A stretch of 64,000 nt of DNA from positions 4,278,001 through 4,342,000 of the forward strand of contig NZ_CP080095.1 in NCBI RefSeq assembly GCF_019428685.1, read 5' to 3'. The DNA comes from Paraburkholderia edwinii (GTDB lineage: Bacteria; Pseudomonadota; Gammaproteobacteria; Burkholderiales; Burkholderiaceae). The notes under the pieces were generated by a model. That model was given only the letters and a program-made list of their open reading frames with translations, was not told the DNA's origin and did not search any database. The position numbers were made by a program, and so were the translations under genes. Below are positions 26,415 through 34,921 of this stretch, in pieces (positions within the stretch are counted from its first letter, which is position 1; every line of letters starts with the position of its first letter).

Positions 26415-27503
26415 TCAGAACCGCGTATGGAGGCCCACGCGAAACACCTCCTGGTTCGGCCCGCTCGCCGGCGCCGTCGCGCCGAGCAGCCCGTCGATAT
26501 TCGCGCGGAAGCCATCATTCGTGCGCTGCCACGCGCCGAGCGCATAGACCGAAGTCCGCTTCGACAACGCATAGTCGACAATGCCTGCGATCTCGTTCGC
26601 GTGCTGGTTGCTCAACGCTTCGTTGCCCTTCTGGTACATGTAGCTGAAGCCGAGCGACCACAGCGGCGTAACGTGATACATCGCGCCGGCCGAATACGAC
26701 GCCGCGGCGGTGCCGTTCGCGACATTGCGCACTGTCGTGATCAAGGCCGTCATAAACACCGGGCCCCACGTATAGCGCGAACCCACTGCCCCGTTGCGAA
26801 TCGTGACGTCAGGACCGGGCGTGCCGACGTGTTTGGTGGTCGTGTACGCCGCATCGGCGCCGAACGTGCCATGCTCGTAGCTAACCAGAAAGCTCGAGCC
26901 ATTGCCCGCGCCGATCGAACCCGCAACATTGCCGAACCCGTACATCGCGCCGACATGGAAGCCCGCGAATGACGGCGATTCGTATCTGACCGAATTCGAA
27001 ATCGGCGTGCCGGTCAGGCGGCTCCAGTCGAAGCTGCCCGACGGATTGCCCGGGATCGCGAGCTTGGTAAAAATCCCGCCTGGATAGGAATAAAGGTGGC
27101 CGGAGATTTCAGCCGGCGAGTCCTTCACCATGTCGCGCATGAAGTCGTACTGCTCGCCGGCCGTCATCACACCGTAGCGCTCGTTTTTCATGCCGACGTA
27201 CGCCGACTTGGACCAGAGGCTCTGCCCATTGAGAATCGAGCCGGTGCCGATCACGATCTGGTCGCGCAACAGGAAAATGGTCTTCCAGCCGCCGCCGAGA
27301 TCTTCGGTTCCCGTAATGCCCCACAGGTTAGGCGAGTTTTGCCCATCCTTGAATTGCAACGACGAGTGGCCGCTCATGTTGCTGATATAGGTCAAGCCCA
27401 CATCGAGCAAGCCATAGATCGTCACGCTGCTTTGCGCGCTCGCCTGAGTCGACACTAGCGCGAGCGCCGCTGCGCAAGCGGCCCAGGTCCATTTCTTTTT
27501 CAA
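26415..27503 (-). CDS. Gram-negative trimeric porin
   Basis: 362 residues: signal peptide ending VSTQASA, mature start QSSVTIYGLLDVGLTYISN typical of Burkholderiaceae OmpC-type porins, many amphipathic strands and the C-terminal aromatic residue (GLHTRF) needed for outer-membrane assembly. The start codon is TTG at 27503, backed by GGAGAC at good spacing. First gene of a porin-ubiX operon with an operator palindrome about 95 bp upstream; likely a substrate channel for the pathway. Confidence 0.92.
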   Translation of the reverse strand: MKKKWTWAACAAALALVSTQASAQSSVTIYGLLDVGLTYISNMSGHSSLQFKDGQNSPNLWGITGTEDLGGGWKTIFLLRDQIVIGTGSILNGQSLWSKSAYVGMKNERYGVMTAGEQYDFMRDMVKDSPAEISGHLYSYPGGIFTKLAIPGNPSGSFDWSRLTGTPISNSVRYESPSFAGFHVGAMYGFGNVAGSIGAGNGSSFLVSYEHGTFGADAAYTTTKHVGTPGPDVTIRNGAVGSRYTWGPVFMTALITTVRNVANGTAAASYSAGAMYHVTPLWSLGFSYMYQKGNEALSNQHANEIAGIVDYALSKRTSVYALGAWQRTNDGFRANIDGLLGATAPASGPNQEVFRVGLHTRF

Positions 27504-27598
27504 TTGCTGTCTCCGTTTTGTATTTGTTCACACCCTTGCGGGTGCCGTGCGATCAGTTTTCACACGTTATTTCGTTTGCTTTCTCATCGGCTTTTTAA

Positions 27599-27613
27599 AT
27601 TTGCAATGCGAAT
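27599..27613. promoter_or_regulatory. Operator palindrome upstream of porin-ubiX
   Basis: ATTTGCAATGCGAAT, one base off the perfect palindrome found elsewhere in the island, lies upstream of the porin start. Any partner site 19 bp away (27580-27594) is weak. Likely bound by the IclR regulator encoded at 29230. Confidence 0.6.
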
Positions 27614-27653
27614 TAATGTAAGCAGATCGACATCTCGATTCGAGTGCGCTTCG

Positions 27654-28628
27654 TTACCAGGCCGTACCGTCCACGCGATACCAGTCGAGCATGCGCAGCA
27701 GCGGTTCGTCGGACACGCGCAATAGCAGCGCGTCGTCGCTCGCTTCGATGCGGTACTCGTTCCAGCCAGGCACTGCGAACATGTCGCCTGCGGCCCAATG
27801 AAATTCGCGACCGGCCACCCGCGTGACGCCCTTGCCTTCTACAACCGTGAAGATGCGATTGGCCGTGGTGCGCACGCACTGCCATTGCGTACCGGCGAAG
27901 AGATGCAGCACCACACGGTCGAACGTCACGAGCGATGGCGGCCCGAGTTCCAGGCTGCGAACACCCGACGCGATCTCGGCCGATTCGAGCAGGCGCGGGC
28001 GGTAGTCCGCGTAGGCGAAGCGCATCGGCGAATGCGCATCGACACGATGGCTCTTTTCAAGCTCGTCGGGATGAACTTCGAAGAACATCGGGTTCAAATG
28101 CTGGACAAGCGGCGCATCGAGGAAATCGATCCAGTAGCCTTCCTGGTCCGATTCGCTCAGGTGACCGTGGTAACAACCGTTCGGCGTCAGCAGAATGTCG
28201 CCGGCCAGCATCGGAATCTTCACGCCGTCGACGATCGTGTACATGTTCGGCGCGCCTTCGAGCACTACGCGCATGGCATTCGGCGTATGCCGGTGGCTGC
28301 GCGCGGATTCATACCCCTTGATCATCTGATACGCGCCGACCAGCGTGCGCACCGTGGCGTAGTCGTTACCCGGAATCGGATTGGCCATGATCAGGTTGCG
28401 CCGCTCGGCCCATTCGGTGCCAACGAGCCGCCCCGCCGCATGCAAGGCCGCGCGCGCATCGCGATAGCGCCAATGCGCGGGCACGAAGGTCTGCTTCGGT
28501 TGCGGATACAACGAAGGCGTGGGCTTGGCCCAGCCGTTCTTCATTTGCACGTGCTCGAGCAGCGCGTGCAAGGCGGGCAGATCCTGCGCTGAATCGAAAT
28601 CCACTTCGGCATGCTCGGCTTGCGACAT
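27654..28628 (-). CDS. Gentisate 1,2-dioxygenase-type cupin
   Basis: 324 residues, bicupin fold of the gentisate/salicylate dioxygenase family: first cupin with the iron-binding SHRHTPNAMRVVLEG, and ILLTPNGCYHGHLSESD; second cupin around GREFHWAAGDMFAVPGWNEY. These non-haem Fe(II) enzymes split an aromatic ring between a carboxylate-bearing carbon and the neighbouring hydroxylated one. I take the ATG at 28628, with AGAGGA eight bases upstream, over 28637. Gentisate itself is plausible but a related hydroxy-carboxylate is equally possible in this setting. Transcribed from its own promoter with paired operators. Confidence 0.85.
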   Translation of the reverse strand: MSQAEHAEVDFDSAQDLPALHALLEHVQMKNGWAKPTPSLYPQPKQTFVPAHWRYRDARAALHAAGRLVGTEWAERRNLIMANPIPGNDYATVRTLVGAYQMIKGYESARSHRHTPNAMRVVLEGAPNMYTIVDGVKIPMLAGDILLTPNGCYHGHLSESDQEGYWIDFLDAPLVQHLNPMFFEVHPDELEKSHRVDAHSPMRFAYADYRPRLLESAEIASGVRSLELGPPSLVTFDRVVLHLFAGTQWQCVRTTANRIFTVVEGKGVTRVAGREFHWAAGDMFAVPGWNEYRIEASDDALLLRVSDEPLLRMLDWYRVDGTAW

Positions 28629-28772
28629 CGGAATCATCCTCTGGGTTGGAAGCGGAGAACGGATGCGGCACAACGCTTTCCGGCCGCAGGCAATTGCTGT
28701 CGGCACCGTTTCGCCCTGGTCTCCTGTGCTTGAGTGCTGCTTGGGTGCTGCTGTTTTGCTCTGTTTCTTGTT

Positions 28773-28806
28773 ATTCGCAATGCGAATTTCAATCTGTGCA
28801 GCAAAT
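28773..28806. promoter_or_regulatory. Paired operators upstream of the dioxygenase gene
   Basis: Perfect palindrome ATTCGCAATGCGAAT (28773-28787) and a degenerate second copy ATCTGTGCAGCAAAT (28792-28806), centres exactly 19 bp apart. The first copy lies about 145 bp upstream of the dioxygenase start. Confidence 0.65.
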
Positions 28807-28946
28807 TATATCGAGTTCGTTCGATCTGTCAATTCGTTTAGGCAAATTCGCCACGCATCGATCGAACAAAGTGGGCACTGCCCCGACAAGCGCACGAAGC
28901 CTTGGCTTTACGCGAAAAGGCCGTGCAAGGCGCCAGCCAAGCACCA

Positions 28947-28981
28947 ATTCACCTTGCGAATAAGCTATCCTCTGTGTGAAT
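28947..28981. promoter_or_regulatory. Candidate operator pair upstream of the IclR gene
   Basis: ATTCACCTTGCGAAT (28947-28961, 12 of 15 positions matching the palindrome) and ATCCTCTGTGTGAAT (28967-28981, 10 of 15), 20 bp apart. Would give autoregulation of the iclR-family gene; weaker than the other sites. Confidence 0.4.
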
Positions 28982-29018
28982 ATCCGTGTCGCCGCGTTCG
29001 CGGCACCGGATGGCGGTG

Positions 29019-29064
29019 GCAGCGCACTTCATCGACGCTGCGCGACGTCGATGAAGTGCGCTGC
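29019..29064. repeat. Perfect 19-bp inverted repeat beside a TATAAT box
   Basis: Arms 29019-29037 and 29046-29064 are perfect reverse complements with an 8-nt spacer. TATAAT (29066-29071) follows directly. It could be an operator overlapping the iclR promoter or a transcript hairpin with a U/A tail. A direct repeat AATCGACCCGA occurs twice just downstream (about 29087-29110). Confidence 0.75.
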
Positions 29065-29229
29065 TTATAATTCGGCACGTAAGAAGAATCGACCCGAACA
29101 ATCGACCCGACGAAGTAACCGAAGAGCCAGGCCGGGGACATGCCATCGAGGGCGGCCTTTGCGCCGCATTCCGCGTTTGCCATGAGCGCACTGCGCTTTA
29201 TCTAGTTCGCGCACAACAGGATTGCCAAA

Positions 29230-30063
29230 TTGACAGAACGAAAACCAGCTAAAAAAACAACCACTGCCAAGGCGAAGAGCGAAGACGAGATCGCTCCGGA
29301 AAAAGACCGCCAGTTCGTGACCGCGCTGGCCCGAGGACTCGACGTATTGCGCTGCTTCACGCGCGCGACTCCGGCGCTCGGCACGGCCGATATCGCGCGC
29401 ATGACCGGCCTTGCGCAGCCGACTGTCTGGCGGCTTTGCTACACGCTGATCCAGGAGGGCTATCTCGTGCAGACGGACCGCGGCGGCCGTCTGCGTCCCG
29501 GCATTTCGGTGCTCGGCCTCGGGCAGGCGGCGATCGCCAGCATGCCGATCGCCGAACTCGCACGCGACGATATGCAGACGCTCGCGAGCCGCTATCAATG
29601 CGCCGTCTCGCTCGGCATGCGCGACGGGCACTACATGGTCTATATGCAGCGCATGCAGGGCTCGCAGATCATCCTGCGCGATCTCGAAGTCGGTTCGCGC
29701 GTGCCGCTGTCGTCGTCGGCCACGGGCTGGGCGTACCTTGCCGGTCTGCCCGACGAGGAACGCGAGCAGGTCTTCAAGGAGCTGCAGGAGATCGAGAAAA
29801 AGCGCTGGACCACGCTGCTGCCCAAGATCAAGCAATCGATCACGCAGTACAAGCGCACGGGTTACATCATCAACAAGGGCTCGTTGCATGCGCAGATCAA
29901 TGCGGTCGCGGTGCCGGTCATGTCGTCGGACGGCAACGTGCTGCTGTCGCTGAGCGCGGGCGGCATCAGCCTCGTGTTCGACGACGAAACGCTCGTCAAG
30001 GTCGGCAACGAATTGAAGCGGCTCGCCACGCGCTTCGCCTCGGCGCTCGATACGATGAGATAA
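29230..30063 (+). CDS. IclR-family transcriptional regulator of the aromatic island
   Basis: 277 residues. A Lys/Ala-rich N-terminal tail precedes the winged helix (RGLDVLRCFTRATPALGTAD...ARMTGLAQPTVWRLCYTL) and the IclR effector domain (about 115-275, ending LLSLSAGGISLVFDDE). The start is TTG at 29230 with a weak AGG. IclR proteins bind 15-bp palindromes as dimers or paired dimers and respond to aromatic acids, which fits the paired palindromes at the island's promoters. It is the only regulator gene inside the island. Confidence 0.9.
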   Translation: MTERKPAKKTTTAKAKSEDEIAPEKDRQFVTALARGLDVLRCFTRATPALGTADIARMTGLAQPTVWRLCYTLIQEGYLVQTDRGGRLRPGISVLGLGQAAIASMPIAELARDDMQTLASRYQCAVSLGMRDGHYMVYMQRMQGSQIILRDLEVGSRVPLSSSATGWAYLAGLPDEEREQVFKELQEIEKKRWTTLLPKIKQSITQYKRTGYIINKGSLHAQINAVAVPVMSSDGNVLLSLSAGGISLVFDDETLVKVGNELKRLATRFASALDTMR

Positions 30064-30078
30064 GCAGCGGCGCCAAAC

Positions 30079-30125
30079 GCGGCGGCGGCGCGGTCCGGGC
30101 CACCCGGACCAACCGCCGCCGCGGC
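30079..30125. terminator. GC-rich hairpin between iclR and coxG
   Basis: An inner 8-bp stem GGTCCGGG/CCCGGACC with a CCA loop (30092-30110) is flanked by complementary GGCGGC-type outer arms. It lies between convergent stop codons and lacks a U-tract. Confidence 0.6.
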
Positions 30126-30139
30126 GCTTGCGCATCACG

Positions 30140-30595
30140 TCACTGCTGCGCAGCGAGCGCGCTCACGTTCTCGTTGAAACGCTGAAAGAACGTCGCCGCC
30201 AGCTTGTTCGCCACCGACGACACGAGGCGCGTGCCGATCTGCGCCAGCTTGCCGCCCACTTCCGCGTAGGCGACATACGACAGCACGGTGTCCTCGCCTT
30301 CGTCGCTAAGCGCCACCTCGGCGTTCATCTTGCCGAAGCCCGCGATACCGCCTTCGCCCTGACCGACAATCCGATACCCTTGCGGCTCGACACGGTCCGA
30401 CAGCTTCAGATTGCCCTTGAAGTTGGCTTTGACCGGACCGACCGCAAGGGTCACCGTCGCGAGAAACGTGTCTTCACCTTCCGCAGTAAATGACTGGCAA
30501 CCCGGCACGCAGTTCTTCAGCACGTCCGGATCATTCAGGCATTTCCACACGAGGCTGCGCGGCGCCTTGATCGTTTCCGATCCCTTGAAATCCAT
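30140..30595 (-). CDS. coxG: CoxG-like SRPBCC protein
   Basis: 151 residues matching carbon monoxide dehydrogenase subunit G: MDFKGSETIKAPRSLVWKCL opening, PGCQSF, and the helical end VANKLAATFFQRFNENVSAL. CoxG-type proteins accompany molybdenum hydroxylases, where they help membrane attachment or maturation of the enzyme. It lies 9 bp after the FAH-family gene in the monooxygenase operon, and serves the CoxSML enzyme encoded across the divergent promoter. Confidence 0.88.
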   Translation of the reverse strand: MDFKGSETIKAPRSLVWKCLNDPDVLKNCVPGCQSFTAEGEDTFLATVTLAVGPVKANFKGNLKLSDRVEPQGYRIVGQGEGGIAGFGKMNAEVALSDEGEDTVLSYVAYAEVGGKLAQIGTRLVSSVANKLAATFFQRFNENVSALAAQQ

Positions 30596-30604
30596 AGCGG
30601 TCTC

Positions 30605-31426
30605 CTAGCGGACGTCCAGCGTCATCTCTCCGACGTGGTCGATCGCAATACGCATGCGATCGCCGCGTTGCACAGGGCCGACGCCGGCCGGCGTGCCCGC
30701 CGCGATGATGTCGCCAGGATACAGCGTCGCGACGCGCGAGATCAGCTCGATCATGCCGGGAATGTCGACAATCAGGTCTTTCGTGTTCGAGTCTTGCCGC
30801 AACTCGTCGTTGACCCACAGGCGCGTTTGCAGATTGGCCGGATCCGGCACTTCGTCGGCGGTAACGATCCAAGGTCCGAACGGGCAGAACGTGTCGTACG
30901 ACTTGCGCATCACGCGCTCTTCCTTGCCGCGCACGACCATGTCGATCAGGCACGCATAGCCGAAGATGTGATCGTAGGCATCCGCGCGGCTGATGTTGCG
31001 GCCGCCCTTGCCGATCACGATACCGAGCTCGCACTCGTGGTGAATTTCGCGGCCGGGCAGATCGGGCAGCACCACCGCGTCGTTCGGGCCCGACAGCGAC
31101 GAGTTCGCTTTCAGGAAGAAGCCGTTCAGATCCGCGCGATTGGCCGAGTTCATTTCGGCGCCGTGCGCGACGTAATTGACAGGCAGCGCGAGCAGCTTGT
31201 TCGGCCATTCGATCGGCACGAGCAGACGCACGGAGGCGAGATCGATGCGGCGCGTCTTCGGATGATCAAGGACGGCTGGCGCCGATTCGCTGAACTGGCG
31301 AATCACCTGCACCATCTGCACGGGCGGCCACATCTGCGTATCGATGCCGAGCGCGTCGGTGATGTCGTAACTCTCGTTGCCGGATTGAACGCCGATCCGG
31401 CCGTCGTCGAAGCGAAACAGTTTCAT
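30605..31426 (-). CDS. Fumarylacetoacetate hydrolase-family protein
   Basis: 273 residues. The FAH C-terminal fold is shown by HHECELGIVIGKGGRN (metal-binding acidic residues), YDHIFGYACLIDMVVR and GDIIAAGTPAGVG. In gentisate-type pathways such enzymes hydrolyse fumarylpyruvate or maleylpyruvate after ring cleavage; others decarboxylate or hydrate oxo-dienoates. Start at 31426 overlaps the stop of the monooxygenase gene (ATGA) and has an AAGGAAA site, so translation is coupled. Confidence 0.88.
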   Translation of the reverse strand: MKLFRFDDGRIGVQSGNESYDITDALGIDTQMWPPVQMVQVIRQFSESAPAVLDHPKTRRIDLASVRLLVPIEWPNKLLALPVNYVAHGAEMNSANRADLNGFFLKANSSLSGPNDAVVLPDLPGREIHHECELGIVIGKGGRNISRADAYDHIFGYACLIDMVVRGKEERVMRKSYDTFCPFGPWIVTADEVPDPANLQTRLWVNDELRQDSNTKDLIVDIPGMIELISRVATLYPGDIIAAGTPAGVGPVQRGDRMRIAIDHVGEMTLDVR

Positions 31427-33108
31427 TGTTTTTCCTTCTTTCCAGAAATCGTTGCCAAAAGTGCCATCGGCGCCATCGGATCGGCGGGAAGCGTGTCGCC
31501 GCGCCAGGCGACGTGGCCGTCGGGACGCACAAGCACGTGATGCTTTTCGTAGAGCGCGGCCACGGCCGGTTCGTCGAGCGTGTGTAGCGTGAGCGGCACG
31601 CGTGCATCGCGCGCGGCGTCGGCAAGGCGCTGCGGCGTGTTGTCCTTCACGAAGCTCAGCAGCACGTAGCCGCGGCCGAACAGGTCGAGCGTCGAGCGGC
31701 CGTCGGCAAGCCATGCATGCGGCGCGCGAACTCCCGGACGCGTCGTGGGCCGATAGTTCACTCCATCGTTGTACTCGGCGACGATCTGCTCGCGGTCCTC
31801 CTGCTCGGGATACACGCAGATCGGCGAATCGACGTAGCGATTGCCGAGGTGCATGTTCAGCGAGAACCACTCGCGCTTCAGGCCTTCGCCGAGCGCGTGG
31901 CCCACCTTGATCCGCTCGGCCGCCCCCACTTCGCTGTCTTCTTCGAGCCGGTGGCTGTTGCTTGCCTGCTTCATCGTTTCGAGATTGCCGGTCGAGAAGC
32001 GCGTGATGCGTTCAGCGATCGGTCTGCGCTCGATCTCGTATGCGTCGAACAATGCCGGCCCGCCCCACCCTTGCACCGCAGCGTCGAGCTTCCACGACAG
32101 GTCGACGGCATCGCCAATACCGGTGTTCATGCCGAGGCCGCCGGTCGGCGACGTCAGGTGACACGCATCGCCGCAAATAAATACACGATCGCGGCCGTAG
32201 TGATCGGCGACGAGTTCCTCGCGCGTCCAGTTCAGCACGCTCAGAATCTCGGGCTCGAACGTGCGGCCAAGCGCGCGGCAAGCGAAGGCCGTCAGTTCTT
32301 CATTCGTATAGCGCTTGCGTTCATCTGCGTTGCCGACGATCGACATGCGCCAGCAATCCTTGCCATTGATGGCAACGATGGTCGCCCAAACGCCCGTGTG
32401 ATTGACGAACATGTAACGGTAACCGGGCGCCTTGTCGTGCAGGCTGTTGAATTCGGCGCAACGGAAGATCACGTTGGTGGTGTACGTCAGGACGCCCTTG
32501 CCTTTCATGCCGATGCCGAGCTGCTCGCGCACCGCGCTTCGTCCGCCATCGCAACCGACCAGATACTTCGCGCGGATTTCGAACGCGTGGTTATCGGACT
32601 GCCGCACGACCTTCGCTGTCACGCCGCTGGCGTCTTCTTCGAACGACACGTATTCGTGCTCGTAGAGCATCTGCACGCCGGCCTGCGATTCGGCGAACTT
32701 GCGCAGAATCGGATCGAACATGTTCTGCGGACAACGCTCGCGCTTTTGCGGGCTTTCCGGCGGCGGCAGTTCCGCGCGCATCGACGGCATCGCCTGGCGG
32801 CCCAGTTCGTAACCGTTCAACGACGTCAGATAGACGTTGTCCTGTGGATAGTCGCGATCGTAAGGGCTTGCCTCCACGTCGCCGACGATGCCCCAGCGGC
32901 GGCAAAACTCCATCGTGCGAATGCCGACGAGGTCCATCTTCGGCTGAAACACCGAGCCGTCGCCGCGATCGACGACGATGCACTGGCGTCCCCTCCAGCC
33001 CAGGTCTCCCGCCAGCGCCAGTCCGACTGGTCCGGCGCCGATGACCAGGATTTCGCATTCCAACAAGTCTGGTTTGGCTGTCATGTGAATTTGATTTTTT
33101 GATTGCAT
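31423..33108 (-). CDS. FAD-dependent aromatic monooxygenase (MhpA/PheA family)
   Basis: About 561 residues from ATG 33108 (33084 is an alternative; neither has a strong ribosome site). Rossmann FAD motif VIGAGPVGLALAGDLGWRG near the N-terminus, the DG region LVGCDGGRSAVREQLG, and the second FAD motif CGDACHLTSPTGGLGMNTGI. The C-terminal thioredoxin-like end is typical of phenol hydroxylase-like members. It should hydroxylate a phenolic ring with NAD(P)H and O2. First gene of an operon with the FAH hydrolase and coxG; operator pair 133 bp upstream. Confidence 0.9.
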   Translation of the reverse strand: MQSKNQIHMTAKPDLLECEILVIGAGPVGLALAGDLGWRGRQCIVVDRGDGSVFQPKMDLVGIRTMEFCRRWGIVGDVEASPYDRDYPQDNVYLTSLNGYELGRQAMPSMRAELPPPESPQKRERCPQNMFDPILRKFAESQAGVQMLYEHEYVSFEEDASGVTAKVVRQSDNHAFEIRAKYLVGCDGGRSAVREQLGIGMKGKGVLTYTTNVIFRCAEFNSLHDKAPGYRYMFVNHTGVWATIVAINGKDCWRMSIVGNADERKRYTNEELTAFACRALGRTFEPEILSVLNWTREELVADHYGRDRVFICGDACHLTSPTGGLGMNTGIGDAVDLSWKLDAAVQGWGGPALFDAYEIERRPIAERITRFSTGNLETMKQASNSHRLEEDSEVGAAERIKVGHALGEGLKREWFSLNMHLGNRYVDSPICVYPEQEDREQIVAEYNDGVNYRPTTRPGVRAPHAWLADGRSTLDLFGRGYVLLSFVKDNTPQRLADAARDARVPLTLHTLDEPAVAALYEKHHVLVRPDGHVAWRGDTLPADPMAPMALLATISGKKEKQ

Positions 33109-33240
33109 CGGCTTCGCGTCCCGCGCAATGGGCTCAGGCCCCGCGCACTTTGCGATCCTTACTAAATGAAAAAACATCGTGAGAGCACCGCCGATTCGAT
33201 CGCTCTGTCTCCGTCCGTCCTCGTGTTTATTCGCTGCATT

Positions 33241-33274
33241 ATTCGCAATGCGAATATCGATTCGCAAACAGTTT
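33241..33274. promoter_or_regulatory. Paired operators for the monooxygenase operon
   Basis: Perfect ATTCGCAATGCGAAT (33241-33255) and half-conserved ATTCGCAAACAGTTT (33260-33274), centres 19 bp apart, in the divergent monooxygenase/coxS control region. Between 33275 and 33377 I see no other signal. Confidence 0.65.
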
Positions 33275-33377
33275 ATGGTCGGGCGACTGTGTTGTCAACT
33301 CGTTGCGGCGCGGGTCGACGACGCTCGAGGCGCGCTCCTTGCGCGCTGATTGACAGTCGCATCCGCGAACCACTACT

Positions 33378-33411
33378 ATTTGCTATGCGTTTTGTTATCC
33401 GCTTTGCAAAT
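33378..33411. promoter_or_regulatory. Paired operators for coxSM
   Basis: ATTTGCTATGCGTTT (33378-33392) and ATCCGCTTTGCAAAT (33397-33411), again exactly 19 bp apart, ending 72 bp upstream of the coxS start. Confidence 0.6.
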
Positions 33412-33483
33412 TAAAGCGGCGCAAGGCGGCAATCGCGCCTGGTCCGCGGTTGCTGCATGACGCCGCCCTCTGGAGGAGCACAC

Positions 33484-33978
33484 ATGCGTCGAATTACGCT
33501 AACGGTGAACGGGCAGCCATCGTCGGCTGAGGTGGAAGGCAGAACCCTGCTGGTCGAACTGCTGCGCGACAAGCTGGGCCTGACCGGCACGCATGTCGGT
33601 TGCGATACGAGCCAGTGCGGCTGCTGCGTCGTGGAGGTGGACGGCAACTCGGTCAAGTCGTGCACGTTCCTTGCCGTTCAGGCCGATGGCGCCACGGTCA
33701 GAACCATCGAAGGGCTGACTGCGGCGGACGGCACGCTGCATCCGATGCAGGAAATGTTTCGCCAGCACCACGCGCTGCAGTGCGGCTACTGCACGCCGGG
33801 CATGATGATGAGCGCGATCAACCTCGTCGAAACGCATCCGGAAGGGCTCACGTCCGAGCAGATCCGTCATGCGATGGAAGGCAATCTGTGCCGCTGTACC
33901 GGCTATCACAACATCGTGCGTGCGATCGAGGCCGCGTGGCCGCTGATGCAGGCCGATGCGGTGCCGGCTGCGCAATAG
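33484..33978 (+). CDS. coxS: Molybdenum hydroxylase small subunit, [2Fe-2S]
   Basis: 164 residues. Plant-type ferredoxin cluster ligands C40, C45, C48 and C60 and the second cluster ligands C100, C103, C136 and C138 are all present (CGYC and CRCTGY motifs). It passes electrons from the molybdenum site to FAD. GGAGGAG precedes the ATG at 33484. It is followed by the FAD subunit, while the large subunit lies 4 kb away in the same island. Confidence 0.93.
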   Translation: MRRITLTVNGQPSSAEVEGRTLLVELLRDKLGLTGTHVGCDTSQCGCCVVEVDGNSVKSCTFLAVQADGATVRTIEGLTAADGTLHPMQEMFRQHHALQCGYCTPGMMMSAINLVETHPEGLTSEQIRHAMEGNLCRCTGYHNIVRAIEAAWPLMQADAVPAAQ

Positions 33979-33990
33979 CGGGAGGCTCAG

Positions 33991-34791
33991 ATGTACGACT
34001 TCGAATATGTGAAGCCCTCCGCCATTGAGGATGCGGTCAGAACGCTAACGGACGACGACGCGGCCAAAGCGCTCGCGGGCGGCATGACGTATATCCCCGT
34101 GTTGAAGCAGCGCTTCGGTCAGCCGTCTGTGGTGGTGGATTTGAGCGGCCTGGGGCTGGCCTCGATCCGCCGCGAAGACGACACGCTCGTGATCGGCGCG
34201 ATGACGCCGCATGGCGTGGTAGCGGCGTCGCCCATCGTCCAGCAGGCGATTCCAGCGCTCACCTGGCTTGCGGGCCATATCGGCGACCGTCAGGTGCGGT
34301 ACCGCGGCACGATCGGCGGTTCGCTCGCCAATAACGATCCTTCCGCGTGCTATCCGTCAGCCGCGCTCGCGCTCGGTGCGACGATCAGAACCGATCGGCG
34401 CGATATCGCAGCCGACGATTATTTTCAGGGGATGTTCACCACCGCGCTCGAGCCGGGCGAGTTGATCACGGAAGTCAGGTTGCCGATTGCCGAGCGTGCC
34501 GCGTATGTGAAATTTCCGAACCCCGCATCGCGCTATGCAATGGTTGGCGTGTTCGTGGCGAAGACGGCCGCGGGTGTGCGTTTGGCCGTGACCGGCGCCG
34601 GGCAGGACGGCGTGTTTCGTCATCGCGCGTTCGAGCAAGCGCTCGAGCGGTCGTTTAGCTCCTCAGCACTCGATGGCATCGAGACGCCGGTCGACTTGAT
34701 GAACAGCGACATTCACGCGGGCGCTGCATATCGTGCGCATCTGGTTGGAGTGATTGCGCGGCGTGCGGTCGATATTGCAGCAAGCGCTTGA
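33991..34791 (+). CDS. coxM: Molybdenum hydroxylase FAD-binding medium subunit
   Basis: 266 residues with both FAD motifs of the family: AGGMTYIP near residue 30 and TIGGSLANNDPSACYP near 110, then the CO-dehydrogenase flavoprotein C-terminal domain. 12 bp after coxS, so co-transcribed. It completes the electron chain of the hydroxylase with CoxS and CoxL. Confidence 0.92.
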   Translation: MYDFEYVKPSAIEDAVRTLTDDDAAKALAGGMTYIPVLKQRFGQPSVVVDLSGLGLASIRREDDTLVIGAMTPHGVVAASPIVQQAIPALTWLAGHIGDRQVRYRGTIGGSLANNDPSACYPSAALALGATIRTDRRDIAADDYFQGMFTTALEPGELITEVRLPIAERAAYVKFPNPASRYAMVGVFVAKTAAGVRLAVTGAGQDGVFRHRAFEQALERSFSSSALDGIETPVDLMNSDIHAGAAYRAHLVGVIARRAVDIAASA

Positions 34792-34805
34792 GAGGTGACT
34801 TCGTG

Positions 34806-34887
34806 GCCGCCTTTAAAGGCGGCTGCAACGAATCACCTTGAATAGCGATTCGCTTTCATACGGCGCCGCACGGCACGATGCGGCGCC
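34806..34887. terminator. Two hairpins between convergent coxM and dienelactone hydrolase genes
   Basis: First an 18-bp palindrome GCCGCCTTTAAAGGCGGC (34806-34823), then a 9-bp stem (34862-34870 with 34879-34887) and 8-nt loop. Together they probably stop transcription from both sides. Confidence 0.65.
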
Positions 34888-34921
34888 ATACAGTGCCGCT
34901 CCGCACCGCGCGGCTGACCAA

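Noticed and set aside
31717..33102. 461-codon plus-strand open frame opposite the FAD monooxygenase
   Set aside because: No domain resemblance; the minus strand has both FAD motifs and operon-like overlaps.
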